From assembly GCA_943846685.1 (NCBI GenBank), contig OX044363.1:372001-436000 (forward strand): a stretch of 64,000 nt of DNA. Direction: 5' to 3'. The notes beneath the pieces were generated by a model. That model saw only the letters and a list, made by a program, of their open reading frames with translations, did no database searches and had not been told where the DNA came from. This DNA is from an uncultured Pseudomonadales bacterium (GTDB taxonomy: Bacteria > Pseudomonadota > Gammaproteobacteria > Pseudomonadales > Porticoccaceae). Shown piece by piece: positions 8,820 through 16,764 of this stretch; within the stretch, counting starts at the first letter, position 1; every line of letters starts with the position of its first letter. A program made the position numbers and the translations under genes.

Positions 8820-10045
8820 TGTCGGTTATGAATATACAAATCAATAAAAACTTACCCACCGCCGAGCTCGACCATCTCAATCTCGGCTATATGCGCCTCA
8901 CCGATAGCGCCCCGCTGATTGTTGCCCAGCATCTCGGGTTGTATGAAAATTTTGGCTTAAATGTGACCCTGCATAGAGAAGTTTCCTGGGCCAATATTCG
9001 CGACAAAACCATTGCCGGCACCTTCGACGCCTGCCAGATGCTGGCACCTATGCCGCTGGTGACAACCATGGGCGCGGCCGGTATTCGCGCACCGATGATC
9101 ACCGGGCTAGTGCTCTCTTTAAATGGCAATGGGGTGACAGTGTCCTCATCGCTGTGGAGCAAAATGAATGACTGTGCGAATGTTGATCAACCGCCAAAAG
9201 ATGCCCTGACCTCAGCACAATCATTGCGCGCGGTATTAAATAAAAACCCGGATACCAGACTGACCTTTGCCACCGTGCACTCTTTCTCCAGCCACACATT
9301 GCTGCTCAGAAAATGGCTGGTCGCTGGCGGCATTGATCCGGATACCGAAGTGCGGATTATTGTCTTGCCGCCAGAGCAGATGGTCGACAGTCTCGCCCAG
9401 GGAGTTATCGATGGCTTTTGTGTCGGCGCGCCCTGGAACACCATTGCTGTTGAATACGGTGTTGGCATTATGGCCACCACCGGATTTGAAATATGGAATA
9501 ACGCACCGGAAAAAGTTCTCGGCGTTCTCGAATCCTGGCACACGCGAAATCCGTCGACTCATTTGCGCCTGCGACTGGCATTGATGGCCGCCTGTGAATG
9601 GCTCGCCGATATGGAAAATCGCAAGACCGCAGTGGATATTCTCTCGCGACCCGAATATCTGGATCTTCCCGCCGACTACCTGCGTCCATCGCTGACCGGC
9701 GAGCTGATTCAACAGCGCTCGAAGACTATGCAGAGTCGCTCCAACTACCATGTCTTTTCCAGCTACCATGCCGGCTTCCCGTGGCGCTCCCAAGCTGAAT
9801 TAATGCTCGAACAATTTACCCCGCTGCTCGGCAAGCCGGTTGATTCAGACAAGCTCGCCTCTCTGGCACAGCAATGTTTCCGCAGCGACCTCTACCGTGA
9901 GGCTGCCACTCGCGCCGGCTTGAACTTTCCCGAGCAGGACTCCAAGCCTGAAGGTATTCACACCGAACCCTGGATGCTTAATGACAAGATTGAGCTTGGC
10001 AGCGACCTGATGGTCAGCCCCAGCGCGCCAACTCGGAACAGATAA
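8819..10045 (+). CDS. nasS: NasS, cytoplasmic nitrate sensor (NrtA-like)
   Basis: A 408-residue protein homologous to nitrate-binding NrtA/CmpA but lacking a signal peptide, as expected of the cytoplasmic sensor that sequesters NasT. Shared features with the NrtA encoded downstream include LGYMRLTDSAPLIVAQHLGLYE, cut here to its core LTDSAPL, then QMLAPMPL, GFCVGAPWN and the FxxYxxGFPWRSQAE region. The GTG at 8819 overlaps the nasT stop (TAGTG). The ATG at 8828 is an alternative start and the ribosome-binding site is weak for both. The pairing with nasT and absence of a leader peptide distinguish it from the periplasmic paralogue. Confidence 0.9.
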   Translation: MSVMNIQINKNLPTAELDHLNLGYMRLTDSAPLIVAQHLGLYENFGLNVTLHREVSWANIRDKTIAGTFDACQMLAPMPLVTTMGAAGIRAPMITGLVLSLNGNGVTVSSSLWSKMNDCANVDQPPKDALTSAQSLRAVLNKNPDTRLTFATVHSFSSHTLLLRKWLVAGGIDPDTEVRIIVLPPEQMVDSLAQGVIDGFCVGAPWNTIAVEYGVGIMATTGFEIWNNAPEKVLGVLESWHTRNPSTHLRLRLALMAACEWLADMENRKTAVDILSRPEYLDLPADYLRPSLTGELIQQRSKTMQSRSNYHVFSSYHAGFPWRSQAELMLEQFTPLLGKPVDSDKLASLAQQCFRSDLYREAATRAGLNFPEQDSKPEGIHTEPWMLNDKIELGSDLMVSPSAPTRNR

Positions 10046-10064
10046 CCGCTACGCACAACATAAA

Positions 10065-10081
10065 TGCACAGATTTGGTGCT
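10065..10081. promoter_or_regulatory. NtrC-like binding site upstream of the nrtA promoter
   Basis: TGCACAGATTTGGTGCT matches the NtrC consensus TGCACY-N5-GGTGCA in both half sites and spacing, differing at the sixth and the last base. It lies about 150 bases upstream of the -24/-12 promoter, a typical enhancer distance. The same bases also form part of a hairpin after nasS (8-bp arms at 10072-10079 and 10096-10103). Confidence 0.55.
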
Positions 10082-10227
10082 TGGCTTTTTTGCCTCACCA
10101 AATATGCCAGACCTGATCATTCTCAATAGATAATGCTTCGCCGTGTTTTCCCCAATACTTTCTATTTTGCCCCTGCTTTTATCTCTGTTTTCCCGCAAAA
10201 AACTATTTTCGACTTAATTTAAATAAC

Positions 10228-10244
10228 TGGCACAGTTATTGAAT
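10228..10244 (+). promoter_or_regulatory. Sigma-54-like -24/-12 promoter of the nrtA operon
   Basis: TGGCACAGTTATTGAAT has the -24 TGGCAC and a -12 TTGA in place of TTGC, with G anchors at 10229 and 10241 exactly 12 bases apart. The predicted start is about 10253, just before the leader hairpins. The -12 element is imperfect, so confidence is moderate. Confidence 0.5.
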
Positions 10245-10270
10245 AGTTACTTATACGCACTGCAATGCAA

Positions 10271-10351
10271 GACCTCATCGCTGATGGGTGTCACCGGGTA
10301 ACGATGCCCGCCTACCTCCGCTACCACGGATAGTAGGCGGGCATTTTTTTT
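10271..10351 (+). promoter_or_regulatory. ANTAR-type antitermination leader upstream of nrtA
   Basis: P1 is CCTC-[ATCGCT]-GA(T)GG at 10273-10287, with the same bulged T as in the porin leader. P2 is CGGGT-[AACGAT]-GCCCG at 10295-10310. Both hexaloops carry A1 and G4. The terminator 5' arm ATGCCCGCCTAC (10304-10315) overlaps P2 and pairs perfectly with GTAGGCGGGCAT (10333-10344). An inner TCCG/CGGA pairing extends it, and eight T follow. This is the layout described for NasT/NasR-controlled nas leaders. Nitrate should favour P1/P2 and readthrough. Confidence 0.85.
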
Positions 10352-10379
10352 GATTCTTAAATATTGAGGTATAGGTTTT

Positions 10380-11768
10380 ATGCATTCCGCTACAAAAAAT
10401 AGCTTTAAAAGTGTGTTCTCTCGCACACTGAAAACATTGGCCGCTGTCGGCCTGATGTTAAATGGCACCTCCGCAATAGCAGAGCTGGGCGAACCTGAAA
10501 AAGACGAACTCAGATTCGGTTTTATTAAGTTAACGGATATGGCACCTATCGCCATCGCCTATGAAAACGGTTACTTCGAAGACGAAGGTCTGTACGTGAC
10601 CATCGAAGCGCAGGCCAACTGGAAAGTACTTCTCGACGGTGTTATCGACGGCAAACTGGACGGCGCACATATGCTTGCCGGCCAGCCTCTAGCGGCAACC
10701 ATCGGCTACGGCACCAAAGCGCATATCGTTACACCCTTTAGTATGGATCTGAATGGTAATGCGATCACTGTCTCCAACGATATCTGGAAGCAGATGAAAC
10801 CCTATGTGCCGATGGAAGATGGCAAGCCTGTCCATCCGATCAAAGCTGACTACATGAAGCCAGTCGTCGACAAATTTACCGCCGAAGGCAAGCCGTTCAA
10901 AATGGGTATGGTATTCCCTGTATCGACCCACAACTATGAACTGCGCTACTGGTTGGCGGCGGGCGATATTCACCCGGGTTTCTACGCACCGCACAAAGGT
11001 GATAGCAGCGGTACATTAGAAGCTCAGGCACTATTGTCTGTAACCCCACCACCACAGATGCCAGCCACCCTCGAAGCCGGCACTATCTACGGCTACTGTG
11101 TCGGCGAGCCTTGGAATCAGCAGGCTGTGTTTAAAGGTATTGGTGTGCCTGTAGTCACTGATTACGAAATCTGGAAGAACAACCCAGAGAAAGTTTTCGG
11201 CATGACTAAAGAGTTCACCGAGAAGTATCCAAACACCACAGCACGCGTGGTTAAAGCATTGATCCGCGCCGCTAAATGGCTCGATGAGAACGACAATGCC
11301 AACCGTCCTGCCGCGGTTAAGATCCTCTCGCAGAGCAACTATGTTGGCGCCGACTACGATGTAATTGCCAACAGCATGACCGGCACCTTTGAGTACGAAA
11401 AAGGTGACAAGCGTTCGGTTCCTGACTTCAACGTGTTCTTCCGTTACTTCGCAACCTACCCCTACTACTCAGATGCAGTCTGGTACCTGACTCAAATGCG
11501 TCGCTGGGGACAGATTTCAGAACCCAAATCTGACCAGTGGTATTTCGATGTTGCTGCCAGCGTTTACCGTCCGGATATCTACAAGACTGCGGCACTGGAA
11601 TTGATCGAAGAGGGTGTTGTGAGCGCTGCAGATTTCCCGGAGTTTGCTAAAGAGAGCGGTTTCCGCTCACCACAGAAACACTTTATTGATGAAATCGTCT
11701 ACGACGGTTCCAAGCCCAATGATTACCTGAAGAAATTCCCAATTGGTCTTAAGGACGAAATTCTATAA
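10380..11768 (+). CDS. nrtA: Nitrate ABC transporter, substrate-binding protein NrtA
   Basis: The 462-residue periplasmic nitrate (nitrite) binding component of the NrtABC importer. A signal peptide spans residues 1-34 (basic SRTLK, hydrophobic LAAVGLML, cleavage after SAIA). The mature part has the family blocks [45 protein letters not shown] and FEIWK-like [13 protein letters not shown]. It is the first gene of the operon behind the sigma-54/ANTAR leader. A GC-rich stem-loop lies between it and nrtB, consistent with more binding protein than permease. Confidence 0.95.
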   Translation: MHSATKNSFKSVFSRTLKTLAAVGLMLNGTSAIAELGEPEKDELRFGFIKLTDMAPIAIAYENGYFEDEGLYVTIEAQANWKVLLDGVIDGKLDGAHMLAGQPLAATIGYGTKAHIVTPFSMDLNGNAITVSNDIWKQMKPYVPMEDGKPVHPIKADYMKPVVDKFTAEGKPFKMGMVFPVSTHNYELRYWLAAGDIHPGFYAPHKGDSSGTLEAQALLSVTPPPQMPATLEAGTIYGYCVGEPWNQQAVFKGIGVPVVTDYEIWKNNPEKVFGMTKEFTEKYPNTTARVVKALIRAAKWLDENDNANRPAAVKILSQSNYVGADYDVIANSMTGTFEYEKGDKRSVPDFNVFFRYFATYPYYSDAVWYLTQMRRWGQISEPKSDQWYFDVAASVYRPDIYKTAALELIEEGVVSAADFPEFAKESGFRSPQKHFIDEIVYDGSKPNDYLKKFPIGLKDEIL

Positions 11769-11792
11769 GAGTTCTTAAACCGAGCAGTAACG

Positions 11793-11830
11793 AAAACAAC
11801 GGCAGGCCAAACCGGCCTGCCGATTGTTTT
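11793..11830 (+). terminator. Intercistronic stem-loop between nrtA and nrtB
   Basis: CGGCAGGCC (11800-11808) and GGCCTGCCG (11814-11822) form a nine-bp GC-rich stem with loop AAACC. The flanks AAAACAA and TTGTTTT extend it across one bulged A. As a partial terminator or 3'-end stabiliser it would raise the NrtA to NrtB ratio; this is inference. Confidence 0.6.
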
Positions 11831-11885
11831 GAAAGCCGAATTAATTAAGACAGCAATATAAAGAATTTAAATTAAGGCACCGAAA

Positions 11886-12887
11886 ATGAGTACAGCAACA
11901 ATCACATCCAAGATCGCAAAATTACAGTCTCTGATCACAGTAGCTAACCTGTTAAGCGCTTTGGAAAAAACGGTAAAAGCAGCGGTACTTCCGCTAACCG
12001 GAATCGTGATGTTTCTGTTTCTCTGGCAGGCAACCGCCAGCAATATTGTCACCTCTCTGGGTCAGTTTCCGGGACCGGGAGATGTTTGGGACCAATCAAA
12101 AATATTAATCGAAGAACATCATGCCGAGCGCGAAAAAGCCGATGCATTTTATGTTCGCCAAGAAGTACGCAATGCCAAGAAGCTGGCTAAAAATCCAGAT
12201 GCTAAAGTAAAAATTCGCCCCTACACGGGCAAGGCAACCTACTTCGATCAAATTTTCACCAGCCTCTACACCGTCGCCTTTGGCTTTTTAATTGCGACCC
12301 TGATTGCCATACCTCTAGGTATCGCCTGCGGCCTTAGCGAAAAAGTCTACAGCGCCGTCAATCCGATTATTCAAACATTCAAGCCAGTGTCACCGCTGGC
12401 TTGGCTGCCGCTGGTTACCATGGTGGTATCAGCACTCTATGTCAGCGATGACCCCTACTTTGAAAAAGCCTTTTTAACCTCGGCATTCACCGTCGCGCTC
12501 TGCTGTCTGTGGCCCACCGTGGTCAACACCATTGTCGGTGTCGCCAGTATCGACCGCGACCTGATCGACGTAAGTCGCGTACTGCGACTGTCATGGCCTG
12601 TCTATATCAAGACCATTGTTATCCCCTCAGCGATTCCACTTATCTTTACCGGACTGCGCCTCTCTCTAGCGACTGGCTGGATGGTTTTGATCGCCGCTGA
12701 AATGCTCGCCCAAAACCCCGGGCTGGGAAAATTTATCTGGGATGAATTCCAAAATGGATCATCCAGTTCTCTCGGCCGAATTATGGTCGCGGTCATTACC
12801 ATCGGCATTATCGGTTTTATTTTGGATCGCTTAATGCTGGCTCTACAAAAACGTGTTAGCTGGGACAAACAGGCGATTTTCCGCTAG
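11886..12887 (+). CDS. nrtB: Nitrate ABC transporter, permease NrtB
   Basis: A 333-residue inner-membrane permease. A cytoplasmic N-terminus leads to a first membrane segment at about residues 36-55 (LPLTGIVMFLFLWQATA). A soluble basic insert follows (about 75-115, rich in KKLAKNPDAKVKIRPY), typical of proteobacterial nitrate permeases. Five further membrane segments carry the coupling loop with VASIDRDLIDVSRVLRLSW and GLRLSLATGWMVLIAAEML. It pairs with NrtA and the NrtC ATPase encoded on either side. Three 12-bp tandem repeats follow its stop. Confidence 0.95.
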   Translation: MSTATITSKIAKLQSLITVANLLSALEKTVKAAVLPLTGIVMFLFLWQATASNIVTSLGQFPGPGDVWDQSKILIEEHHAEREKADAFYVRQEVRNAKKLAKNPDAKVKIRPYTGKATYFDQIFTSLYTVAFGFLIATLIAIPLGIACGLSEKVYSAVNPIIQTFKPVSPLAWLPLVTMVVSALYVSDDPYFEKAFLTSAFTVALCCLWPTVVNTIVGVASIDRDLIDVSRVLRLSWPVYIKTIVIPSAIPLIFTGLRLSLATGWMVLIAAEMLAQNPGLGKFIWDEFQNGSSSSLGRIMVAVITIGIIGFILDRLMLALQKRVSWDKQAIFR

Positions 12888-12890
12888 GCC

Positions 12891-12926
12891 CTGTGCAATA
12901 ACTTGCGCAATAACCTGTGCAACAAA
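12891..12926. repeat. 12-bp imperfect tandem repeat, three copies, after nrtB
   Basis: CTGTGCAATAAC, TTGCGCAATAAC and CTGTGCAACAAA follow one another from four bases after the nrtB stop and fill most of the gap to nrtC. An upstream in-frame start for nrtC inside this repeat (12903) is unlikely to be used. Confidence 0.7.
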
Positions 12927-12953
12927 CCCAGAAATTGTTTTAAGGAAATAACT

Positions 12954-13820
12954 ATGCATAAAAACTACCTAGAAATTAGTCAGGTAGGAATTGAATTCCC
13001 CACTGAAGCGGAGCCGTTTCGCGCGCTGCAGAATGTGAACCTGTCCATTCAACAGGGAGAATTTATCTCGTTAATCGGTCACTCCGGCTGCGGTAAATCC
13101 ACCGTGCTAAATATTATTGCCGGCCTCTACCAGGCCACCGAAGGCGGCATTATTCTCGAGGGCCGGGAAGTTGATGAGCCGGGCCCAGACCGCGCGGTTG
13201 TCTTCCAAAATCACGCGCTACTGCCATGGCTTACGGTTTATCAGAATGTTGAGCTCGCGGTTAAATGTGTTTTTAAGAAAACCAAAAGCAAAGCCGAGAT
13301 TCGCGAGTGGATTGAGCACAATCTCGAGCTGGTGCATATGGATCACGCCATGCACAAGCGCCCGGGAGAAATCTCTGGCGGTATGAAGCAGCGTGTCGGT
13401 ATTGCCCGCTGTCTGGCTATGCAGCCAAAAGTATTATTGATGGATGAACCCTTTGGCGCACTTGATGCGCTGACCCGCGCGCACCTGCAAGACTCACTGA
13501 TGGAAATTCAAAATCGACTCGGCAACACCGTGGTCATGATTACCCACGATGTTGACGAGGCAGTCCTGCTCTCCGATCGCATTGTCATGATGACCAATGG
13601 CCCGGCCGCCTCTATTGGCGAAGTGTTAGATATTAATTTGCAGCGTCCCCGCGATCGTTTATCACTGGCTGAAGACCCAGCATTTAATGCCTATCGTCAG
13701 CAGGTTTTGCGCTTCCTTTACGAAAAGCAGAAGAACCCCGCTGCAAAGCCGAAACAGGTTGAATCTGCATCAAAATCTGAGCCAAAAACCGACAAGGTTA
13801 GTGCTCCGGAAGCAGCATAA
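12954..13820 (+). CDS. nrtC: Nitrate ABC transporter, ATP-binding protein NrtC/NrtD type
   Basis: A 288-residue ATPase energising nitrate import. Walker A GHSGCGKST is near residue 42, the Q-loop follows in VFQNHALLPWLTV, the ABC signature SGGMKQRVGIAR is near 140, and Walker B LLMDEPFGALDA near 161, with the switch His in MITHDVDEA. It is a single-domain protein without the C-terminal NrtA-like domain of cyanobacterial NrtC. Its C-terminus is a low-complexity Lys/Pro/Ala/Ser tail. The ORF is open from 12903, but the ATG at 12954 has AAGGAA just upstream and starts at conserved sequence. Confidence 0.94.
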   Translation: MHKNYLEISQVGIEFPTEAEPFRALQNVNLSIQQGEFISLIGHSGCGKSTVLNIIAGLYQATEGGIILEGREVDEPGPDRAVVFQNHALLPWLTVYQNVELAVKCVFKKTKSKAEIREWIEHNLELVHMDHAMHKRPGEISGGMKQRVGIARCLAMQPKVLLMDEPFGALDALTRAHLQDSLMEIQNRLGNTVVMITHDVDEAVLLSDRIVMMTNGPAASIGEVLDINLQRPRDRLSLAEDPAFNAYRQQVLRFLYEKQKNPAAKPKQVESASKSEPKTDKVSAPEAA

Positions 13821-13863
13821 AAGCGAACAAATCCAGAAACATATTAATTAAGGAAATAGATCA

Positions 13864-16389
13864 ATGTTAAAAGTCGTCGTCGTCGGAAATGGCATGGTGG
13901 GACACCATTATGTCGAGCAACTGGTTGCCTCAGAAATAGAGGCTCATATCACCGTGATCGGTGGTGAAACTCGCCCAGCCTATGACCGGGTTCACCTCTC
14001 CGAAGTCTTCTCTGGACGCACTCCGGAAGATCTCGCAATGACCACCAGAGATCACTACCGTGAGCTTGGCGTTGAAGCGCACTTTGGCGACTTTGTAGCG
14101 AGCATTGATCGCGATAATAAAATCGTCACTACCGAAAGCGGCAAAGAGTATGCCTATGACAAACTGGTACTGGCGACAGGTTCCTACCCCTTTGTACCTC
14201 CAGTAAAAGGCAATGACCTTGAACCCTGCCTGGTATACCGCACGATTGATGATCTCGGCATGATTCAAGCCCAGGCCAAAGACCGCAAAATCGGTGTGGT
14301 TGTGGGTGGCGGACTGCTCGGACTGGAATGTGCCAACGCCGTCAAAAATCTCGGCCTGGAAACCCATGTTGTTGAATTTGCCCCGGGGCTGATGGGCGTT
14401 CAGCTCGACAATGGCGGCAGCGCCATGCTGCGCCGCAAGATTGAAGCACTCGGCGTTCAGGTACACACCAGCAAAGCCACTCAGGTTATTGAAGAAAACA
14501 GCGATGGCGACACGCGCCTGGTGATGCAGTTCGCCGATGGTGGCTCACTGGCCACCGATATGATTGTCTTCTCCGCCGGTATTCGCCCTTACGACCAACT
14601 GGCGCGCGACTGCGGCCTAACTGTTGGCGAACGCGGCGGTATCGAAGTCGACTACCATTGTAAAACCAGCGACTCAGATATTTTTGCGATCGGTGAATGC
14701 GCCCTGTTTGGCGGTAGAATTTTTGGACTGGTGGCACCGGGTTACCGTATGGCCGAAGCCGCTGTCAGCCAGCTGGGCAATGATAGCGTCGCCTTCCAGG
14801 GCGCCGATATGAGCACCAAGTTAAAACTGCTCGGTGTCGATGTTGGCTCGATTGGCGATGCCCACGGCAAAGAAGAAGGCTCTGTCGCCTACACCTTTAG
14901 CGATGAGCGCATCGATGTCTACAAGCGTCTGATTGTCAGCGCCGATGGCAAAAAATTACTCGGCGCAGTATTGGTGGGTGACTGTTCCGACTACGACACC
15001 TTGCTGCAGTATTTCCTCAACGGCATTGATCTGCCCGCCGATCCACAGACCCTGATCCTGCCCTATAACGCTGGTGAAGCACCCGCCCTTGGCGCTGCAG
15101 CACTGCCTGCCACAGCCACTATCTGCTCCTGCCACAATGTCAGCAAAGGCGATATTGTCAGTGCCATGGATGCTGGCTTCTGCTCACTGGCAGAGGTTAA
15201 AGCCGAAACCGCCGCCAGCACCGGTTGCGGTGGCTGTACCGCACTGCTGAAAAATATTGTCGACGATGAGATGGCCGCACGCGGTCTGGAAGTGAATACC
15301 GCCATGTGCGAACACTTCAACTTTACCCGTCAGGAAATGTTTCATGTTATTAAAGTTGAATCGATCAAAAGCTTTGAAGAGCTGATTGAAAAACACGGCA
15401 CTGGCCGCGGCTGCGATATCTGTAAGCCGACCGCTGGTTCGATTCTCGCCTCACTGTGGAACGACTATGTTCTCGAAGACAAACACGTTGGCCTGCAGGA
15501 TACCAACGACACCTTCCTCGCCAATATGCAGAAGAACGGCACCTACTCCGTCGTGCCGCGTATTCCAGGCGGTGAAATCACCCCCGACAAATTAATTGTT
15601 CTCGGCCAGGTCGCCAAAAAGTACCAGCTCTACACCAAAATCACCGGCGCTCAGCGTGTCGATCTGTTTGGTGCCCGCGTGCAACATCTCCCGGCTATCT
15701 GGGAAGAGTTGATCGAAGCCGGTTTTGAAACCGGCCACGCCTACGGCAAGGCACTGCGCACCGTGAAATCCTGCGTTGGCAGCACCTGGTGTCGCTACGG
15801 CGTTCAGGACAGTGTCGCCATGGCACTCTATGTAGAGAACCGCTACAAAGGTCTGCGCTCCCCGCACAAATTCAAGTCTGCAGTCTCTGGCTGTACCCGC
15901 GAATGTGCAGAGGCGCAGTCAAAAGACTTTGGCATTATCGCCACCGAGAACGGCTGGAATCTTTTTGTCTGCGGTAACGGCGGAATGAAGCCACGACATG
16001 CAGACCTGTTTGCCACCGATCTCGACGACGAGACACTGATCAAATATATCGACCGCTTCCTGATGTTTTACGTGCGCACTGCAGATCGCCTGCAGCGAAC
16101 CTCGGTATGGATGGATAACCTCGAAGGCGGTCTGGAATATCTGCAGAAAGTGGTTATCGAAGACTCTCTGGGAATAGGCGCCGAGCTCGAAGATCAGATG
16201 AATAATATTGTCGACACCTACCAGTGCGAGTGGAAAACCACCATTGAAGATCCGGAAAAACTCAAACGCTTCCGCCAGTTTGTAAATTCTGAAGCGGAAG
16301 ATCGTGAAATTATCTTTGTCGAAGAGCGCGGCCAGCCAAGACCCGCCACCGAAGAAGAACGCCAACAAATTTTAGCTAAATCAGCCTAG
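13864..16389 (+). CDS. nirB: Assimilatory nitrite reductase [NAD(P)H], large subunit
   Basis: An 841-residue cytoplasmic flavo-siroheme enzyme that reduces nitrite to ammonium with six electrons. Domains in order: FAD/NAD(P)H pyridine-nucleotide oxidoreductase (VVVGNGMVGHHYVEQL at the N-terminus; VVGGGLLGLECA near 150), a BFD-type [2Fe-2S] domain (CSCHNVSKGDI near 422 with STGCGGC near 453), then the ferredoxin-like and siroheme/[4Fe-4S] domains. The siroheme ligand motifs are CVGSTWC near 635 and SGCTRECAE near 675. The length is typical of NirB. AAGGAA precedes the ATG. nirD follows 11 bases later. Confidence 0.97.
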   Translation: MLKVVVVGNGMVGHHYVEQLVASEIEAHITVIGGETRPAYDRVHLSEVFSGRTPEDLAMTTRDHYRELGVEAHFGDFVASIDRDNKIVTTESGKEYAYDKLVLATGSYPFVPPVKGNDLEPCLVYRTIDDLGMIQAQAKDRKIGVVVGGGLLGLECANAVKNLGLETHVVEFAPGLMGVQLDNGGSAMLRRKIEALGVQVHTSKATQVIEENSDGDTRLVMQFADGGSLATDMIVFSAGIRPYDQLARDCGLTVGERGGIEVDYHCKTSDSDIFAIGECALFGGRIFGLVAPGYRMAEAAVSQLGNDSVAFQGADMSTKLKLLGVDVGSIGDAHGKEEGSVAYTFSDERIDVYKRLIVSADGKKLLGAVLVGDCSDYDTLLQYFLNGIDLPADPQTLILPYNAGEAPALGAAALPATATICSCHNVSKGDIVSAMDAGFCSLAEVKAETAASTGCGGCTALLKNIVDDEMAARGLEVNTAMCEHFNFTRQEMFHVIKVESIKSFEELIEKHGTGRGCDICKPTAGSILASLWNDYVLEDKHVGLQDTNDTFLANMQKNGTYSVVPRIPGGEITPDKLIVLGQVAKKYQLYTKITGAQRVDLFGARVQHLPAIWEELIEAGFETGHAYGKALRTVKSCVGSTWCRYGVQDSVAMALYVENRYKGLRSPHKFKSAVSGCTRECAEAQSKDFGIIATENGWNLFVCGNGGMKPRHADLFATDLDDETLIKYIDRFLMFYVRTADRLQRTSVWMDNLEGGLEYLQKVVIEDSLGIGAELEDQMNNIVDTYQCEWKTTIEDPEKLKRFRQFVNSEAEDREIIFVEERGQPRPATEEERQQILAKSA

Positions 16390-16400
16390 GAGAATTGACT

Positions 16401-16754
16401 GTGACCAATACGCAACAAGCAATCGAACCCCAAACAATCACTCTCTGTGGGCTATCTGACCTGATTCCAAATTCTGGAATCTGTGCAGAAGTCGATGGCC
16501 AGCAGATCGCACTGTTTTATCTGCCCAGTGAAACCCCGCAGGTCTATGCCATAGGCAACTGGGATCCGATTGGTAAAGCCCATGTACTATCAAGGGGCAT
16601 GGTCGGCGATATTGGCGGCAAATTGGTGGTTGCATCACCGCTGTATAAACAACATTTTGATCTGTTGACCGGCGAGTGCCTTGAAAATGACCAGGTATCG
16701 GTCAGCGCTTTCTCTGTGTCACTGGTTGACGATCAAGTACTGCTGAGTCTGTGA
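16401..16754 (+). CDS. nirD: Nitrite reductase [NAD(P)H], small subunit
   Basis: A 117-residue Rieske-fold partner of NirB. The region NWDPIGKAHVLSRGMVGD and VASPLYKQHFDLLTGECLE corresponds to the Rieske core, but the Cys/His cluster ligands are absent, as is normal for NirD. GTG at 16401 is preceded by AGGAG at eight bases; a TTG at 16395 is also in frame but too close to that site. It lies between nirB and nasA with very short gaps. Confidence 0.94.
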   Translation: MTNTQQAIEPQTITLCGLSDLIPNSGICAEVDGQQIALFYLPSETPQVYAIGNWDPIGKAHVLSRGMVGDIGGKLVVASPLYKQHFDLLTGECLENDQVSVSAFSVSLVDDQVLLSL

Positions 16755-16764
16755 TTTTTCATCC

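Noticed and set aside
10072-10103. Hairpin ATTTGGTG/CACCAAAT after nasS as an intrinsic terminator
   Set aside because: The T-run lies in the loop rather than after the stem, and the 5' arm belongs to the NtrC-like site; not listed as a terminator.
12903-12953. Upstream start for nrtC at 12903
   Set aside because: The added 17 residues are encoded by the tandem repeat; ATG at 12954 has AAGGAA and starts conserved sequence.
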